Source: Myxococcota bacterium (lineage in GTDB: Bacteria > Myxococcota_A > UBA796). Taken from it: a stretch of DNA of 64,000 bases. The DNA lies in NCBI GenBank assembly GCA_029251165.1, contig JAQXDW010000067.1, positions 62,001 to 126,000 of the forward strand, given 5' to 3'. This document shows positions 25,987 to 34,203 of the stretch, one piece after another (positions within the stretch are counted from its first letter, which is position 1; each line of letters begins with the position of its first letter). The translations under genes were made by a program, and so were the position numbers. The notes beneath the pieces were generated by a model. The model made no database searches, was not told where the DNA came from, and saw nothing but the letters and a program-made list of their open reading frames with translations.

Positions 25987-26610
25987 TTACTCTTCGCCGT
26001 CCTCGGTATCGCCATCTCCCTCAACGACAACGCTGTCTTCGTCGGAGACCACCGCGGCAGTGCTCGGCAGTGCAATGTCCGGCGCAGGCACGGCATCGCA
26101 TGCGCCACCGGCGACCCAGCCACGGATTGCGTTGAGGGTCGCGCTCCAAGTGGCGTGGGTCCGCTCCAGACCGAACCGCTTGTAGAGGCCCTCGACGACA
26201 TACCAGAGATCTTCGTAGAGATACATCCGCTCGTAGAGCAGGCCGTCCTCTCCCTCGCCAGAGTGGGGAGGAAGCTTGGCGGCAAGATCGAGGTTGTCGC
26301 CACGGAGGGTGACGCTGTACTCACGCTCCTCGCGGCGAATGTGGATCTGAATGTCCTTGACCACCTTGCCTGCCGCGAGCGCAGCGAGGGCTTCTAAGGA
26401 GGACGCGGCGTTCTCGCCGGTGACCACAGCTCGGGCCTTCTCCTCAGCCAGTCCACGGAAAGACAGCCGGTTCTCGACCCAGACGTCGATCGTGCCGATG
26501 TTCTCGGGGAGGGTCATGCTGCCGCCGTCTCGCTCAGAGGCAAACCACAGCCACATGAAGAATTCAATGGAGAGGTGGGGAAGCGCAGGGGTTCCTTCGT
26601 CGGTACTCAT
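25987..26610 (-). CDS. RdgC-like protein, C-terminal half
   Basis: The 207-residue product matches the C-terminal half of long RdgC-family proteins of deltaproteobacteria: an F-F-M-W-L-W-F-A-S-E opening, V-W-V-E-N-R-L-S-F-R-G, L-E-A-L-A-A-L-A-A-G-K-V-V-K and L-L-Y-E-R-M-Y-L-Y-E-D-L. An acidic tail (D-G-D-T-E-D-G-E-E) follows. Its ATG is in the same frame as the preceding RdgC N-terminal half, separated by one TAG and four sense codons. A GAGAG about eight bases upstream could start it independently. RdgC binds double-stranded DNA as a ring and limits RecA; whether two polypeptides rebuild that ring is unknown. Confidence 0.7.
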   Translation of the reverse strand: MSTDEGTPALPHLSIEFFMWLWFASERDGGSMTLPENIGTIDVWVENRLSFRGLAEEKARAVVTGENAASSLEALAALAAGKVVKDIQIHIRREEREYSVTLRGDNLDLAAKLPPHSGEGEDGLLYERMYLYEDLWYVVEGLYKRFGLERTHATWSATLNAIRGWVAGGACDAVPAPDIALPSTAAVVSDEDSVVVEGDGDTEDGEE

Positions 26611-26622
26611 CGTTTGAGCTCT

Positions 26623-27243
26623 CTATGCCTGATCGGAGGGGCGGTAGTCGCTGATTCCCTGAGACTCCAGCGCAGCGGCAATCTCAGGCTGATCAGTGAG
26701 GAAGTCGAGGGGGGAGAATGGAGCAAGAACGATGTTGAATGTGTTCCGAAACAGAGTCCGGAAGCGATCATTTGCGGACTCAGAGGTAGAGAGGAACAGG
26801 ACGTAGCCGTCGACGATGTTCCAGCAGAACTCAAACGTCTGCACCCGAGGGAGCGTCTTGAGAAGCATCTCTTGGGTCAAGGTCTCCTTGAGCTCTGCCT
26901 TGATCCGTGCCGGACAGCGCTCCTTGCCGTTGCTTCGGCACCATCCCTGACAGCGCTTGTCGAGGTGTGCGGCGAACAGCTTGCTGGGCAGGACCTTCTT
27001 GTCTACCCGCAGTGAGGCCACCAGGTAGTGGTTGTAGAGCCACTTGTTGATGTCCGAGAAGTCGGTATCGAGCAGGTTGTGGATCTGGGTCCACCCCGCG
27101 CTCTCCCCGTCGTGCAGTGCGCTGGTGGGCTCGTGAAATGCGAACTCCTCGAGCTGGGCCTGGTACGACGTTCGGAAATCCGACGGCACCTCCCCGATGA
27201 CCCGATAGCGCCGGGCTGTAAGGCCCCCCTTGAACAAACTCAT
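26623..27243 (-). CDS. RdgC-like protein, N-terminal half
   Basis: The 206-residue product begins M-S-L-F-K-G-G-L-T-A-R-R-Y-R-V, the typical RdgC opening, and continues with L-P-S-K-L-F-A-A-H-L, and E-F-C-W-N-I-V-D-G-Y-V-L-F-L-S-T-S, again RdgC-like, where the full family is about 300-400 residues. It ends at a TAG (26625-26623), after which the C-terminal half follows in frame. ATG at 27243 has GAGG upstream and overlaps the stop of the Sm-like gene as ATGA. The longer frame upstream is a shadow. Confidence 0.75.
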   Translation of the reverse strand: MSLFKGGLTARRYRVIGEVPSDFRTSYQAQLEEFAFHEPTSALHDGESAGWTQIHNLLDTDFSDINKWLYNHYLVASLRVDKKVLPSKLFAAHLDKRCQGWCRSNGKERCPARIKAELKETLTQEMLLKTLPRVQTFEFCWNIVDGYVLFLSTSESANDRFRTLFRNTFNIVLAPFSPLDFLTDQPEIAAALESQGISDYRPSDQA

Positions 27244-27992
27244 TGATGAACCTCTAATTCGGCAATTGCATGCCGGAAGATGACGACGACCGGACCTTTC
27301 TTCAACGTCAGGCCCAGCTCCCACTTGCTGATCCAGGCAATGGTGCCAGTGAGGCTAGCCCCCTCAAGCAAGTGGATGTTCAGTCGCTCGCCTGCTTCCA
27401 TGTGTAGAAACAGCCGGCGGTTGGAGCAGTGGTACCGGTCCTGTGGCTTCACGATGGGCTCGCAGGCCTCCGCTCGGCTCTTGTTCTTCTTGACGGAGGA
27501 GAGCACTGCAGCATTCCGACGACCATCCCACGCGGCCTTTACCTGCAGCTTGTGGATGGTGACCGGCTCTCCCTTCCCCTGGAAGCAGAAGTCGTAGGCT
27601 CCCACTTCCTGCACACGCCCCTGGAGTCGCTTCTGACCATGGAGCATGAGGTTGATGCGAAGATTTTCCCCCATCGAATCGGTGAGAACACTTCGCTGGC
27701 TGTTTTCACGGAAGTACACCTGTCGACGACTCTTCCGAAGGACATCCTCCAGGCTCACCTGTCCCATCGCGATCTGAGTGGCGAGGGAGCGCTGGAAGTC
27801 GTGACGGCGGATGAGCTTCTCAACCTCATCGCGAAACGCCAGCTTGTTCAGCGCATCGCTCAGTGTGAGGCTTCCCATCGCAACCTGAAAGGCAAGGTTT
27901 CGAGGAAGACCGGTTCGCTCGATCAGTTCCTCAGCCTTCTCTCGATGCCGGCTCCGGGCGCTCTTGTCCTCTCCAGCCTTTCGATAGCCCAT
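27240..27992 (-). CDS. Tandem Sm/Hfq-like protein with N-terminal helical repeats
   Basis: The 250-residue protein has two parts. Residues about 18-85 hold two copies of a helical motif (L-I-E-R-T-G-L-P-R-N-L-A-F-Q-V-A-M-G-S and L-I-R-R-H-D-F-Q-R-S-L-A-T-Q-I-A-M-G-Q, each followed by L-x-D-x-L-x-K). Residues about 108-155 and 200-248 each read as an Sm fold. The second, L-N-I-H-L-L-E-G-A-S-L-T-G-T-I then I-F-R-H-A-I-A-E-L, parallels Hfq V-S-I-Y-L-V-N-G-I-K-L-Q-G-Q-I and Y-K-H-A-I-S-T-V. The first has L-R-I-N-L-M-L-H-G-Q-K-R-L-Q-G-R-V. An RNA-binding role is inferred. AAAGGAG precedes the ATG. It is coupled to rdgC-like genes. Confidence 0.7.
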   Translation of the reverse strand: MGYRKAGEDKSARSRHREKAEELIERTGLPRNLAFQVAMGSLTLSDALNKLAFRDEVEKLIRRHDFQRSLATQIAMGQVSLEDVLRKSRRQVYFRENSQRSVLTDSMGENLRINLMLHGQKRLQGRVQEVGAYDFCFQGKGEPVTIHKLQVKAAWDGRRNAAVLSSVKKNKSRAEACEPIVKPQDRYHCSNRRLFLHMEAGERLNIHLLEGASLTGTIAWISKWELGLTLKKGPVVVIFRHAIAELEVHQ

Positions 27993-28159
27993 CAGTCTCC
28001 TTTGAAGCTGTCACCGACCTGACACACCGCCATGGAGATCTATAAGCCCTGCCTGCTCACGATTCAAGAAGCCGGGGGTGAACAAATTATCAGTCCTGGG
28101 TCCAAGCCACAGCGACTGCGGGAGTGACTCCAGGAGCCTCCGTGCTCGCCATGCTCCTC

Positions 28160-28924
28160 TTAGGGCTCGAGGGATTGGCTGAGGAGAAGCAGCACGAACG
28201 CCATGGCGTTGTTGCCGACATGAAGAACCAGGGCCGGCCACAGCGAGCCGCTACGGAGTCGCAGCCAGCCAAGCACCGAGCCCAGCACAATCAAGGGCGG
28301 GACCGCCTGGGGATCGCTGATGTGCATCATCCCGAACAGGAACGCCGTCAGCGCGACTCCGCCACGAGAGCCAAGCCGGGCGACAAGCGGAGGGAGCAAG
28401 AAGCCACGAAACAGCAGCTCCTCGACCAGCGGCGCGACCATGACTGCGTAGCCGACCATCAGGAGAGCCTCCGTCGACGGCCAGCGGGCCATGAACAAGG
28501 CAACGATCTCCTGCTGCGCCGCCACCCCGAGCACCTCCAGCAGCAGCCCCCAGGCCAGAGAGACACCGAGGAAGCCGGGCACACAGGCTGCTGCACGGAG
28601 GATCCAGGTTCGCTCACAGCCCACAAAGCCCAGCGCCGCCCAGGAAGCCCGAAGGCGGATAAACGCCACCGTGAGCAGACCGCCGACGCCGGTTCCCAGG
28701 ATGGCAGGAAGGACCGACACCGAGCTATCCGGCAGCCAGCTGTCTCCTGCCGCGCGCATAAAAATCAGTGCTCCCAGGCTGCTGCACCAGATCATCATCA
28801 GCAGGGCCATAAAGGATTCGGAGGGGGTCCAGGTGGGCCCTGCTGCGCTTCTGTGGTGACTCCAGCACAGCATTCCGATGCTCAAGCCCCCTCCGATGAT
28901 TGAGACTGCGATGAGATCGATCAT
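28160..28924 (-). CDS. CPBP family intramembrane metalloprotease
   Basis: The 254-residue protein has about seven or eight transmembrane helices and the three CPBP/Rce1 motifs: E-E-L-L-F-R-G-F (EExxxR), F-G-M-M-H and the final H-V-G-N-N. The glutamates and histidines form the zinc or water-activating site. Bacterial members process peptides, bacteriocins or prenylated-like tails, and the substrate is unknown here. The ATG overlaps the stop of the upstream secreted-protein gene (ATGA). Confidence 0.85.
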   Translation of the reverse strand: MIDLIAVSIIGGGLSIGMLCWSHHRSAAGPTWTPSESFMALLMMIWCSSLGALIFMRAAGDSWLPDSSVSVLPAILGTGVGGLLTVAFIRLRASWAALGFVGCERTWILRAAACVPGFLGVSLAWGLLLEVLGVAAQQEIVALFMARWPSTEALLMVGYAVMVAPLVEELLFRGFLLPPLVARLGSRGGVALTAFLFGMMHISDPQAVPPLIVLGSVLGWLRLRSGSLWPALVLHVGNNAMAFVLLLLSQSLEP

Positions 28925-29793
28925 GGTGTCACCAGGTAAACGCGCCCCTCGCTGGCCGACTCTGAGATGTATCCGGGCAAGCCAATCGCCACGATTCCCT
29001 CTCCCTCAGCCAGCGCGACCCGGCTGCGCTCTGCGGCGCGGTCCAGCATCCAGATCGGTCCGCCGTCGAGCGGCACCATGCGTACCCTAGCTGGAACCTG
29101 CCACTTGTTGAATACTCCCGCTGCCCGGCTCGCACCGATCGCCGCACCGAGGTGGTCACCGTCGAGCCCGACAAGCTCAGAGCCGTCGTCGCAGAACACC
29201 GCACCGGGGTGAGGATCGTTCTCCAGAGCGGCATCGCCCCAGCACGCCCGAGCTCCCATCCAGCCGACGTCCGAGCCTGCGGAGGTCTCGCCTAAGCGAA
29301 CGCCCTCTACGCCAGGCTCGACCTGAAGGCTCACGGTGCAGCGGCTGCCATCACACATCGAGCGAATGAGTCCCCCTGCGCCACAGTCCAGGGCATCTCC
29401 GATCCCCTCCCCGGTCCACCAGCTCCCATCGGGACACCGGGCAAGGGCCGTGGCCTCCGGCGCGCGGAGCACGACCTCTCCGCTTGCATTCAGCACTCCG
29501 ACACCAGGCAGCCAGGCCGCTACAGCATCATCGCCAGCCCACACCCTACGGCCCAGGCCGATCTCTCCAGACAGCCGCCACTGCTCAAGGCCTGCGCCAT
29601 CCACGGCCAGGACCTCACCAGCACCGGGCGCGCCGATGACGACGATTGGCTCTCCAGATGCGGTTCCGACAGCAACGGCGGTGCCCAGCAAGCTCAGCGG
29701 CGCGCCGGGAATCTCTACCGCAGGCAGCTCCTCCCCGAGCACGAGCTCTGCCTCAAGGAGTGCGCCAAGGCAGCCATAGAGGAGGAGGAGCAA
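28921..29793 (-). CDS. Exported beta-rich protein of unknown function
   Basis: About 290 residues are predicted from a TTG at 29793, giving a Leu-rich leader (M-L-L-L-L-Y-G-C-L-G-A-L-L-E-A) that could be a signal peptide or an imperfect lipoprotein signal. The rest has repeating short strands with G-A-P-G-A-G, G-D-D-A-V-A, D-G-D-H-L-G-A-A-I-G-A and G-L-P-G-Y, reminiscent of FG-GAP/beta-propeller blades. The frame is open into the methyltransferase gene upstream, but a start there would overlap it by 140 nt, so the exact start is uncertain. It sits between a methyltransferase and a CPBP protease. Confidence 0.55.
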   Translation of the reverse strand: MLLLLYGCLGALLEAELVLGEELPAVEIPGAPLSLLGTAVAVGTASGEPIVVIGAPGAGEVLAVDGAGLEQWRLSGEIGLGRRVWAGDDAVAAWLPGVGVLNASGEVVLRAPEATALARCPDGSWWTGEGIGDALDCGAGGLIRSMCDGSRCTVSLQVEPGVEGVRLGETSAGSDVGWMGARACWGDAALENDPHPGAVFCDDGSELVGLDGDHLGAAIGASRAAGVFNKWQVPARVRMVPLDGGPIWMLDRAAERSRVALAEGEGIVAIGLPGYISESASEGRVYLVTP

Positions 29794-29801
29794 GCGGCTG
29801 G

Positions 29802-30434
29802 CTACTTGGTCAGGACCAGCCGGCGGTAGAACCCGTGCCGTCCAGCCTCTCCGCCGCCGAAGGAGCTCGCACGCACTGCCTGCTTGAGCTCTTCCCAGCG
29901 GGTGGCGTCCATTCCGTAGCGCTTCCAGTTGCGCAGAACCCAAGCATCCGGGGGGAAGACCCCCTGGCGCTGAATCCAGCCATCGGGAACCTCAGAGGCT
30001 TCCGCGTCGGCCTCGTAGAGGTAGAACGAGCAGCCGGGCTTGAGGACACGGTAGACCTCCTCAAGAACCGCCGCAGTGTCCGTCCAGTGGTGAGCGGACT
30101 GAACCGCTGCAACCGCGTTGAACGTGCCCTCGGGGTAGATGATCTGGGCGGCATCCATTGTGTGGTAGGTCACATTGAGGCGGGTGCCTTTGTGACGCTC
30201 CGCGCGTTGAAGCATTGCCTCGTTGATGTCGATGCCGATGGCATCGAGCTCAGGCTTTCCAGAGGCGACATAGATGCTCAGCCAGCCTGGACCACAGCCA
30301 ATATCGAGGAATGCACCAGCTTCCAGATCAATCGCGGAGGCGATGTTGCGGTAAGCCGGCTGGTAGTAGCGACCCGGACCGACATCGTACGCCAGTGCCT
30401 TCAGGCCCCCGTCGGAGAGAACAGACTTCAGCAA
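29802..30434 (-). CDS. Class I SAM-dependent methyltransferase
   Basis: This 210-residue methyltransferase has motif I A-F-L-D-I-G-C-G-P-G-W-L-S, post-I G-I-D-I-N-E-A-M-L, motif II F-N-A-V-A-A-V-Q-S-A-H-H-W-T and motif III L-K-P-G-C-S-F-Y-L-Y-E, as in the UbiE/Methyltransf_11 group. The substrate cannot be read from sequence. TTG at 30434 follows GTGAGG by five bases. Confidence 0.8.
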   Translation of the reverse strand: MLKSVLSDGGLKALAYDVGPGRYYQPAYRNIASAIDLEAGAFLDIGCGPGWLSIYVASGKPELDAIGIDINEAMLQRAERHKGTRLNVTYHTMDAAQIIYPEGTFNAVAAVQSAHHWTDTAAVLEEVYRVLKPGCSFYLYEADAEASEVPDGWIQRQGVFPPDAWVLRNWKRYGMDATRWEELKQAVRASSFGGGEAGRHGFYRRLVLTK

Positions 30435-30509
30435 GTGAGCCTCACAGGATGGTGTTCATCAGAACAGCCGGAATAATCAATTTATCGAACGAGGGCGACC
30501 CCCAACCCA

Positions 30510-31544
30510 CTATCGAAGCTGCTCGGCAGCTTCTCCCAGGAACCGAGCAATGCTTCGCTGCTGCACCTGGATGACCCGTGAAGGCCCCCCCACATACTGC
30601 TCTGCCTGCGGCACACCCGCGCCCTGCCAGACAACGATGACATCAGAATTGTCCAAGTCTGAGCGGATCTGTCCAGGAGTTCGGCGAGACAGGTAGGGCA
30701 CGAACTGGAGCTTGAGACCCCGGTGCTGGACAATCTTTTGGAGCATCCGGTGCCCTCGTGGAGAGCCACCGACGATGGAGACTCGGGTCATCCCGTTGAT
30801 GAGCAGGCCGTCGATGAAGTCTCTCACCGAGCGCTTCAGCTCAGAGCCTCCGCAGACCTCACAGCGCTTCGCCGGCACCGTGAGCCCAGCGCGTCCCGGC
30901 GGCAGCATTGAGCTGTGGTCGTCACAGAGCAACGCCACCCGATCCTCAAGCCACGCAAGCAGCGCGATCGGATCCTCAGCTTGAAGAACGGAGACCAGCC
31001 CATCCAGCTGGCGGGCCGCGAGAAGGCCGCGGATGAGGAAGCTGGCCTCGTCGAGCCCCTCGACACCTCGCTCCTCCAAGACGTCGACAAGTCGAGGACT
31101 GGCAGGGGCTTCGCTTCCGGCAATTCTCCGCTGGAGCCGATTGAGGTGGAGCTGCTGCTCTTCAAAGCGACGCTCCATCTCATCGGCACGGGAGATGGCG
31201 GCATCACGCTCGTCCTGGAGGGCAGCACGCTGCACCTTTACCTGGACACGGGCCTCCTGCTCTGCGCTCAGCGCAGCGCGCGCGGCGGCCAGCTGGCGCT
31301 CAAGCTCGTTGATGCGGCCGACGAGATCGGTGGCTGTGGTTCGAGCGGGGGCCTGCGGTGCCTGAAGGGCCTTCCGAGCGGCAGCACGCTGGGTCTCTGC
31401 GCGCTGCTGCGGCGTTGGTGGGCGCTGCTTCTCCCGTGCCTTCTGCTCCCGGCTCACCGCGCGGCCCATCCGACGGACCCCCATCTGCGACATCAGATCG
31501 TCGAAGGTGATGTCTTCATCGGTGCGCTTAACGCTGGTTGCCAT
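30510..31544 (-). CDS. Coiled-coil protein with DUF2325-like C-terminal domain
   Basis: The 344-residue protein has a basic, Gln/Ala-rich N-terminus, a coiled coil from about 75 to 145 (L-E-R-Q-L-A-A-A-R-A-A-L and R-R-F-E-E-Q-Q-L-H), a helical middle, a C-x-x-C pair (C-E-V-C-G-G) and a C-terminal alpha/beta domain. That domain starts V-S-I-V-G-G-S-P-R-G-H-R and contains D-L-D-N-S-D-V-I-V-V-W-Q-G, resembling DUF2325. The first 17 nt overlap the end of the pyroglutamyl peptidase gene. Function unknown; nucleic-acid binding is possible. Confidence 0.6.
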   Translation of the reverse strand: MATSVKRTDEDITFDDLMSQMGVRRMGRAVSREQKAREKQRPPTPQQRAETQRAAARKALQAPQAPARTTATDLVGRINELERQLAAARAALSAEQEARVQVKVQRAALQDERDAAISRADEMERRFEEQQLHLNRLQRRIAGSEAPASPRLVDVLEERGVEGLDEASFLIRGLLAARQLDGLVSVLQAEDPIALLAWLEDRVALLCDDHSSMLPPGRAGLTVPAKRCEVCGGSELKRSVRDFIDGLLINGMTRVSIVGGSPRGHRMLQKIVQHRGLKLQFVPYLSRRTPGQIRSDLDNSDVIVVWQGAGVPQAEQYVGGPSRVIQVQQRSIARFLGEAAEQLR

Positions 31545-32085
31545 TGGTTATTCCTTCGATTTCTGCCAGTGCGTCTGCCAGGAGAGAAGCCTGGAGGCCG
31601 GCGGGGGGAATGTGTATGAATCCGGTCGGAAGCCTGGGATGCGGAGTCTGTAGCATCTGATAAATCCAGGCATTGCATACATATCGCCCAGCATCATAGC
31701 CGACTACCGCGCCGATCTGCGATGCAAGTGCTGCTGTGGGGTAGGTCACCGACCGCTGAGGAGGACCATCCGCATCGAGACAGCGCCGGCACACCCCATC
31801 CACATCCGGGGTTTTGCCATCGGCGATGTTTCGCCCCAGCGCCTCGACTGTGATCACACTTCGGGTCCGGGCGACGCCGATGCCGATCAGGGCAGCAGGG
31901 GCAACCTCAGCAACCGCCGCGCGCGTCTCGCTGACCGCACGCTCAAAGCTGACCGGCATGACCCGGCCGACGACAGCAAGTCCATCACGGGTCATGCCGT
32001 CGATCTCGCGCGCGAGCCGGGCAGCAGGATTGTCGGTGATGGAGAGAAAAGGGCCAAACCCCATCACGAGCACACGACGGCGCAC
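31528..32085 (-). CDS. pcp: Pyroglutamyl-peptidase I family protein (C15)
   Basis: The 185-residue protein retains the C15 features: the opening G-F-G-P-F-x-x-x-x-x-N-P, a Glu in V-E-A-L-G-R-N, the nucleophile Cys in G-R-Y-V-C-N-A-W-I-Y and the His in G-F-I-H-I-P. It is slightly shorter than typical enzymes (about 210). It would remove N-terminal pyroglutamate from peptides. The GTG start follows the stop of the aspartoacylase-like gene directly (TAGGTG). Confidence 0.82.
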   Translation of the reverse strand: MRRRVLVMGFGPFLSITDNPAARLAREIDGMTRDGLAVVGRVMPVSFERAVSETRAAVAEVAPAALIGIGVARTRSVITVEALGRNIADGKTPDVDGVCRRCLDADGPPQRSVTYPTAALASQIGAVVGYDAGRYVCNAWIYQMLQTPHPRLPTGFIHIPPAGLQASLLADALAEIEGITNGNQR

Positions 32086-32985
32086 CTATCGGTCCTGCCG
32101 AGCCACCCGGACGAGCAGCTCAGCGGCATGGACGAGGGGATTGGCGCGCAGGGTCATCACGACACCGCGGCGCTCCGCTCGGACTTCGCCGAGGCGCTCT
32201 CCGCCGACAGGTGTCTGGAGGTAGCCCAGCAGGTGGCCGGCCTTCACGATGTCCCCGACCCGTACCTCCGAGATGAAGAACCCACCGCAGGGAGCGCGGT
32301 GGGTCTCGATGTCGGCATGAGCGACGTCTGCGAGCGTCTGCCCGGTCCCCATAGACGGCACGATGCCGAGGTGCGCGAGGAGGCCAGAGAGCCCGCCGGC
32401 GATGATGGTCGAGAGCCGGGAGTCCAGCGTCAGGCCGCGACCTCCGACAATGTGGAGCGCCTGACGGCCGTTCTCTCGCCACGCACCCACCAGACCGCTG
32501 GCTTCAAGCCGCGCACCGGGACGTCTCCAGACCACCGGCAGTCCCATCGCACGCGCCAGTTCAAGCTCCACGCCGCTCATCGGGGCGCGGACCTGAGGAA
32601 GCTCCCGGACATGCGGTGCGCCAGAGTGAACATCGACGCAGACATCCGCATTGCTGGCCTCCAGGAGGGCATAGGCGATGCGCTGGACTGCGGTACCCGA
32701 CGGGTCACCAGGGAAGGCACGGTTGATGTCCTGATCATCAAACGGCCAGCGCTTTCGCGCCTCGTCCGCGCCGAAGGTGTTGACCAGCGGAAACAGGTGG
32801 ACGGTCCCTCGGGGACGCTGGACCCGCAAGGCGCTGACCAGCATGTTCACCGCATGGATTGCGTTGAGCTCGTTGCCATGGAGTCCTGCAACGATGGCCA
32901 CTGAGGGACTGCCTGAGCCGAAGGTCAGCCGGTGCAGCTCGTAGGGGCTCCGATAGGGGGAGTCGATGCGGAAGACGACGCTCAT
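32086..32985 (-). CDS. Aspartoacylase/succinylglutamate desuccinylase-like hydrolase with intact zinc site
   Basis: This 299-residue M14-type zinc hydrolase has A-G-L-H36-G-N-E39 and V-D-V-H120-S-G providing the His, Glu, His zinc set, and D-I-N-R-A-F-P-G as the conserved substrate segment. A C-terminal beta domain has a barrel-like G-D-I-V-K-A-G segment. Members deacylate N-acyl amino acids or amides. Its ATG overlaps the stop of a related upstream gene that has lost the zinc ligands, and the pyroglutamyl peptidase follows without a gap. Confidence 0.8.
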   Translation of the reverse strand: MSVVFRIDSPYRSPYELHRLTFGSGSPSVAIVAGLHGNELNAIHAVNMLVSALRVQRPRGTVHLFPLVNTFGADEARKRWPFDDQDINRAFPGDPSGTAVQRIAYALLEASNADVCVDVHSGAPHVRELPQVRAPMSGVELELARAMGLPVVWRRPGARLEASGLVGAWRENGRQALHIVGGRGLTLDSRLSTIIAGGLSGLLAHLGIVPSMGTGQTLADVAHADIETHRAPCGGFFISEVRVGDIVKAGHLLGYLQTPVGGERLGEVRAERRGVVMTLRANPLVHAAELLVRVARQDR

Positions 32986-33908
32986 GGAACCACCACCACG
33001 CGGGCAACCATCGTGCCCAGGAAGACCGCCGGCTGCTCACGGATGGCGAGCAGTCGACCAGAGACCGGACTGAGGATCTGGCAGAGAAGATCGCCGGTGG
33101 TCGGCTCGATGAGGTCGCCGATCGGCTCCCCCTTCTCGACCTTTGCCCACAGCTCGCCGGTCGGTAGGAACAAGCCGCTGCGCTCGGTCCGGATCCGAAA
33201 CACCTGCTCATCGGTGACACACAGCGGCCGCTGGAGAGCAGCCCAGGGAAACGGAAGCGCCGCCTCTGGGAGGATGCCCATCACAGTGAGCAGGTTCAGC
33301 ACGCCGTCTCGCAGGTCTCGACCAACGGCATCGGTCAAGCGGTTGCCCGAGCCGCCCTCGAGGACAATGGAGCCCGCGAACTGGTGGGCAAAGGTGCTCG
33401 GTGCAACCGGACCCGGAGTCCGTGACCAGACCACCGAGACGTTGGCAGAGCGTGCCAGCTCAGCGGAGGCCTTGTGGCGCTGCCGGACGTGGGCCTGGGG
33501 CGCCTCACGGAACGACGGGCGTGCGCCTCGAAGCTCGATGACCAGATCCGCTCCCCGGACATCAGCGCACAGGGCATGGGCGGTGCGGTCGGGGGGGTGG
33601 CCGTGGATGCGACCGGGAAACAGTCGGTTGAGGTCGACGTCGAAGAACGGCCAGCGACGACTCCCCTGCTCAGCGGCGAGGGGGTTGGCGCAGGGGTAGA
33701 TGTCGACAACTCCGGAGAGCTGCTCCTCAACGGTGGCGAGGAATCCGGCGACGCGGTGGGCGACACGGATGCCTTCCGGTGCATCTCCGCGGATTCCGGC
33801 AACGACCGCGACCCGAGGGCCCGCCCCGCTGCCGTAGCGTCTGCGAAACACAGACACCTGGTCTCCGGAGGGCAGCTCCATCTCAATCAGTGATTTCAGC
33901 TCAGGCAC
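32982..33908 (-). CDS. Aspartoacylase-like paralogue with substituted zinc ligands
   Basis: The 308-residue protein is clearly related to the next gene (shared R-R-W-P-F and D-x-N-R-x-F-P-G segments, same overall length). The first zinc motif reads A-G-I-R40-G-D-A43 in place of G-L-H-G-N-E, and the second reads I-E-L-R127-G-A in place of V-D-V-H-S-G. All three ligands are therefore replaced, two by arginine. It should not bind zinc in the usual way and may regulate or stabilise the active partner. The start is GTG at 33908 with a weak ribosome-binding site. Confidence 0.78.
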   Translation of the reverse strand: MPELKSLIEMELPSGDQVSVFRRRYGSGAGPRVAVVAGIRGDAPEGIRVAHRVAGFLATVEEQLSGVVDIYPCANPLAAEQGSRRWPFFDVDLNRLFPGRIHGHPPDRTAHALCADVRGADLVIELRGARPSFREAPQAHVRQRHKASAELARSANVSVVWSRTPGPVAPSTFAHQFAGSIVLEGGSGNRLTDAVGRDLRDGVLNLLTVMGILPEAALPFPWAALQRPLCVTDEQVFRIRTERSGLFLPTGELWAKVEKGEPIGDLIEPTTGDLLCQILSPVSGRLLAIREQPAVFLGTMVARVVVVP

Positions 33909-34203
33909 AGGGAGATTCTACTCTGCAAGTCTGTGGGGGGCCCAGGCAGCCAGACGGCAGCGGACACTGTCGAGCCCGTGAAGGACCAGAGACCAGACAA
34001 TACCGATGGGCGCATGAAGAAAGGGAGAAGTTTGAGACTTTTCCATATCCCCGCGCTCCGGAGCACTCAACGGTCAGTGCAGCGACCGCTCCAAACCGCG
34101 AGGAATGGACACCTCAGCACGGCACCTGTCATCGCCCTAAATGCGGGACCAGGCGATTGAGCCATGATGGTGACGCGGACTTTCAAACGGATATGTATCC
34201 ACC
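33909..34203. other. Intergenic region between divergent operons
   Basis: These 295 bases separate the GTG of the aspartoacylase-like gene from the ATG of the GT2 gene. Short frames here show no codon bias or recognisable product. It should contain two divergent promoters, but I see no convincing sigma-70 or sigma-54 pair and no hairpin terminator. Confidence 0.4.

Noticed and set aside
26623..26625. TAG as a pyrrolysine codon
   Set aside because: No pylT-like tRNA or pylS is in the window, and the ATG four codons later allows ordinary reinitiation; kept only as a split-gene finding.
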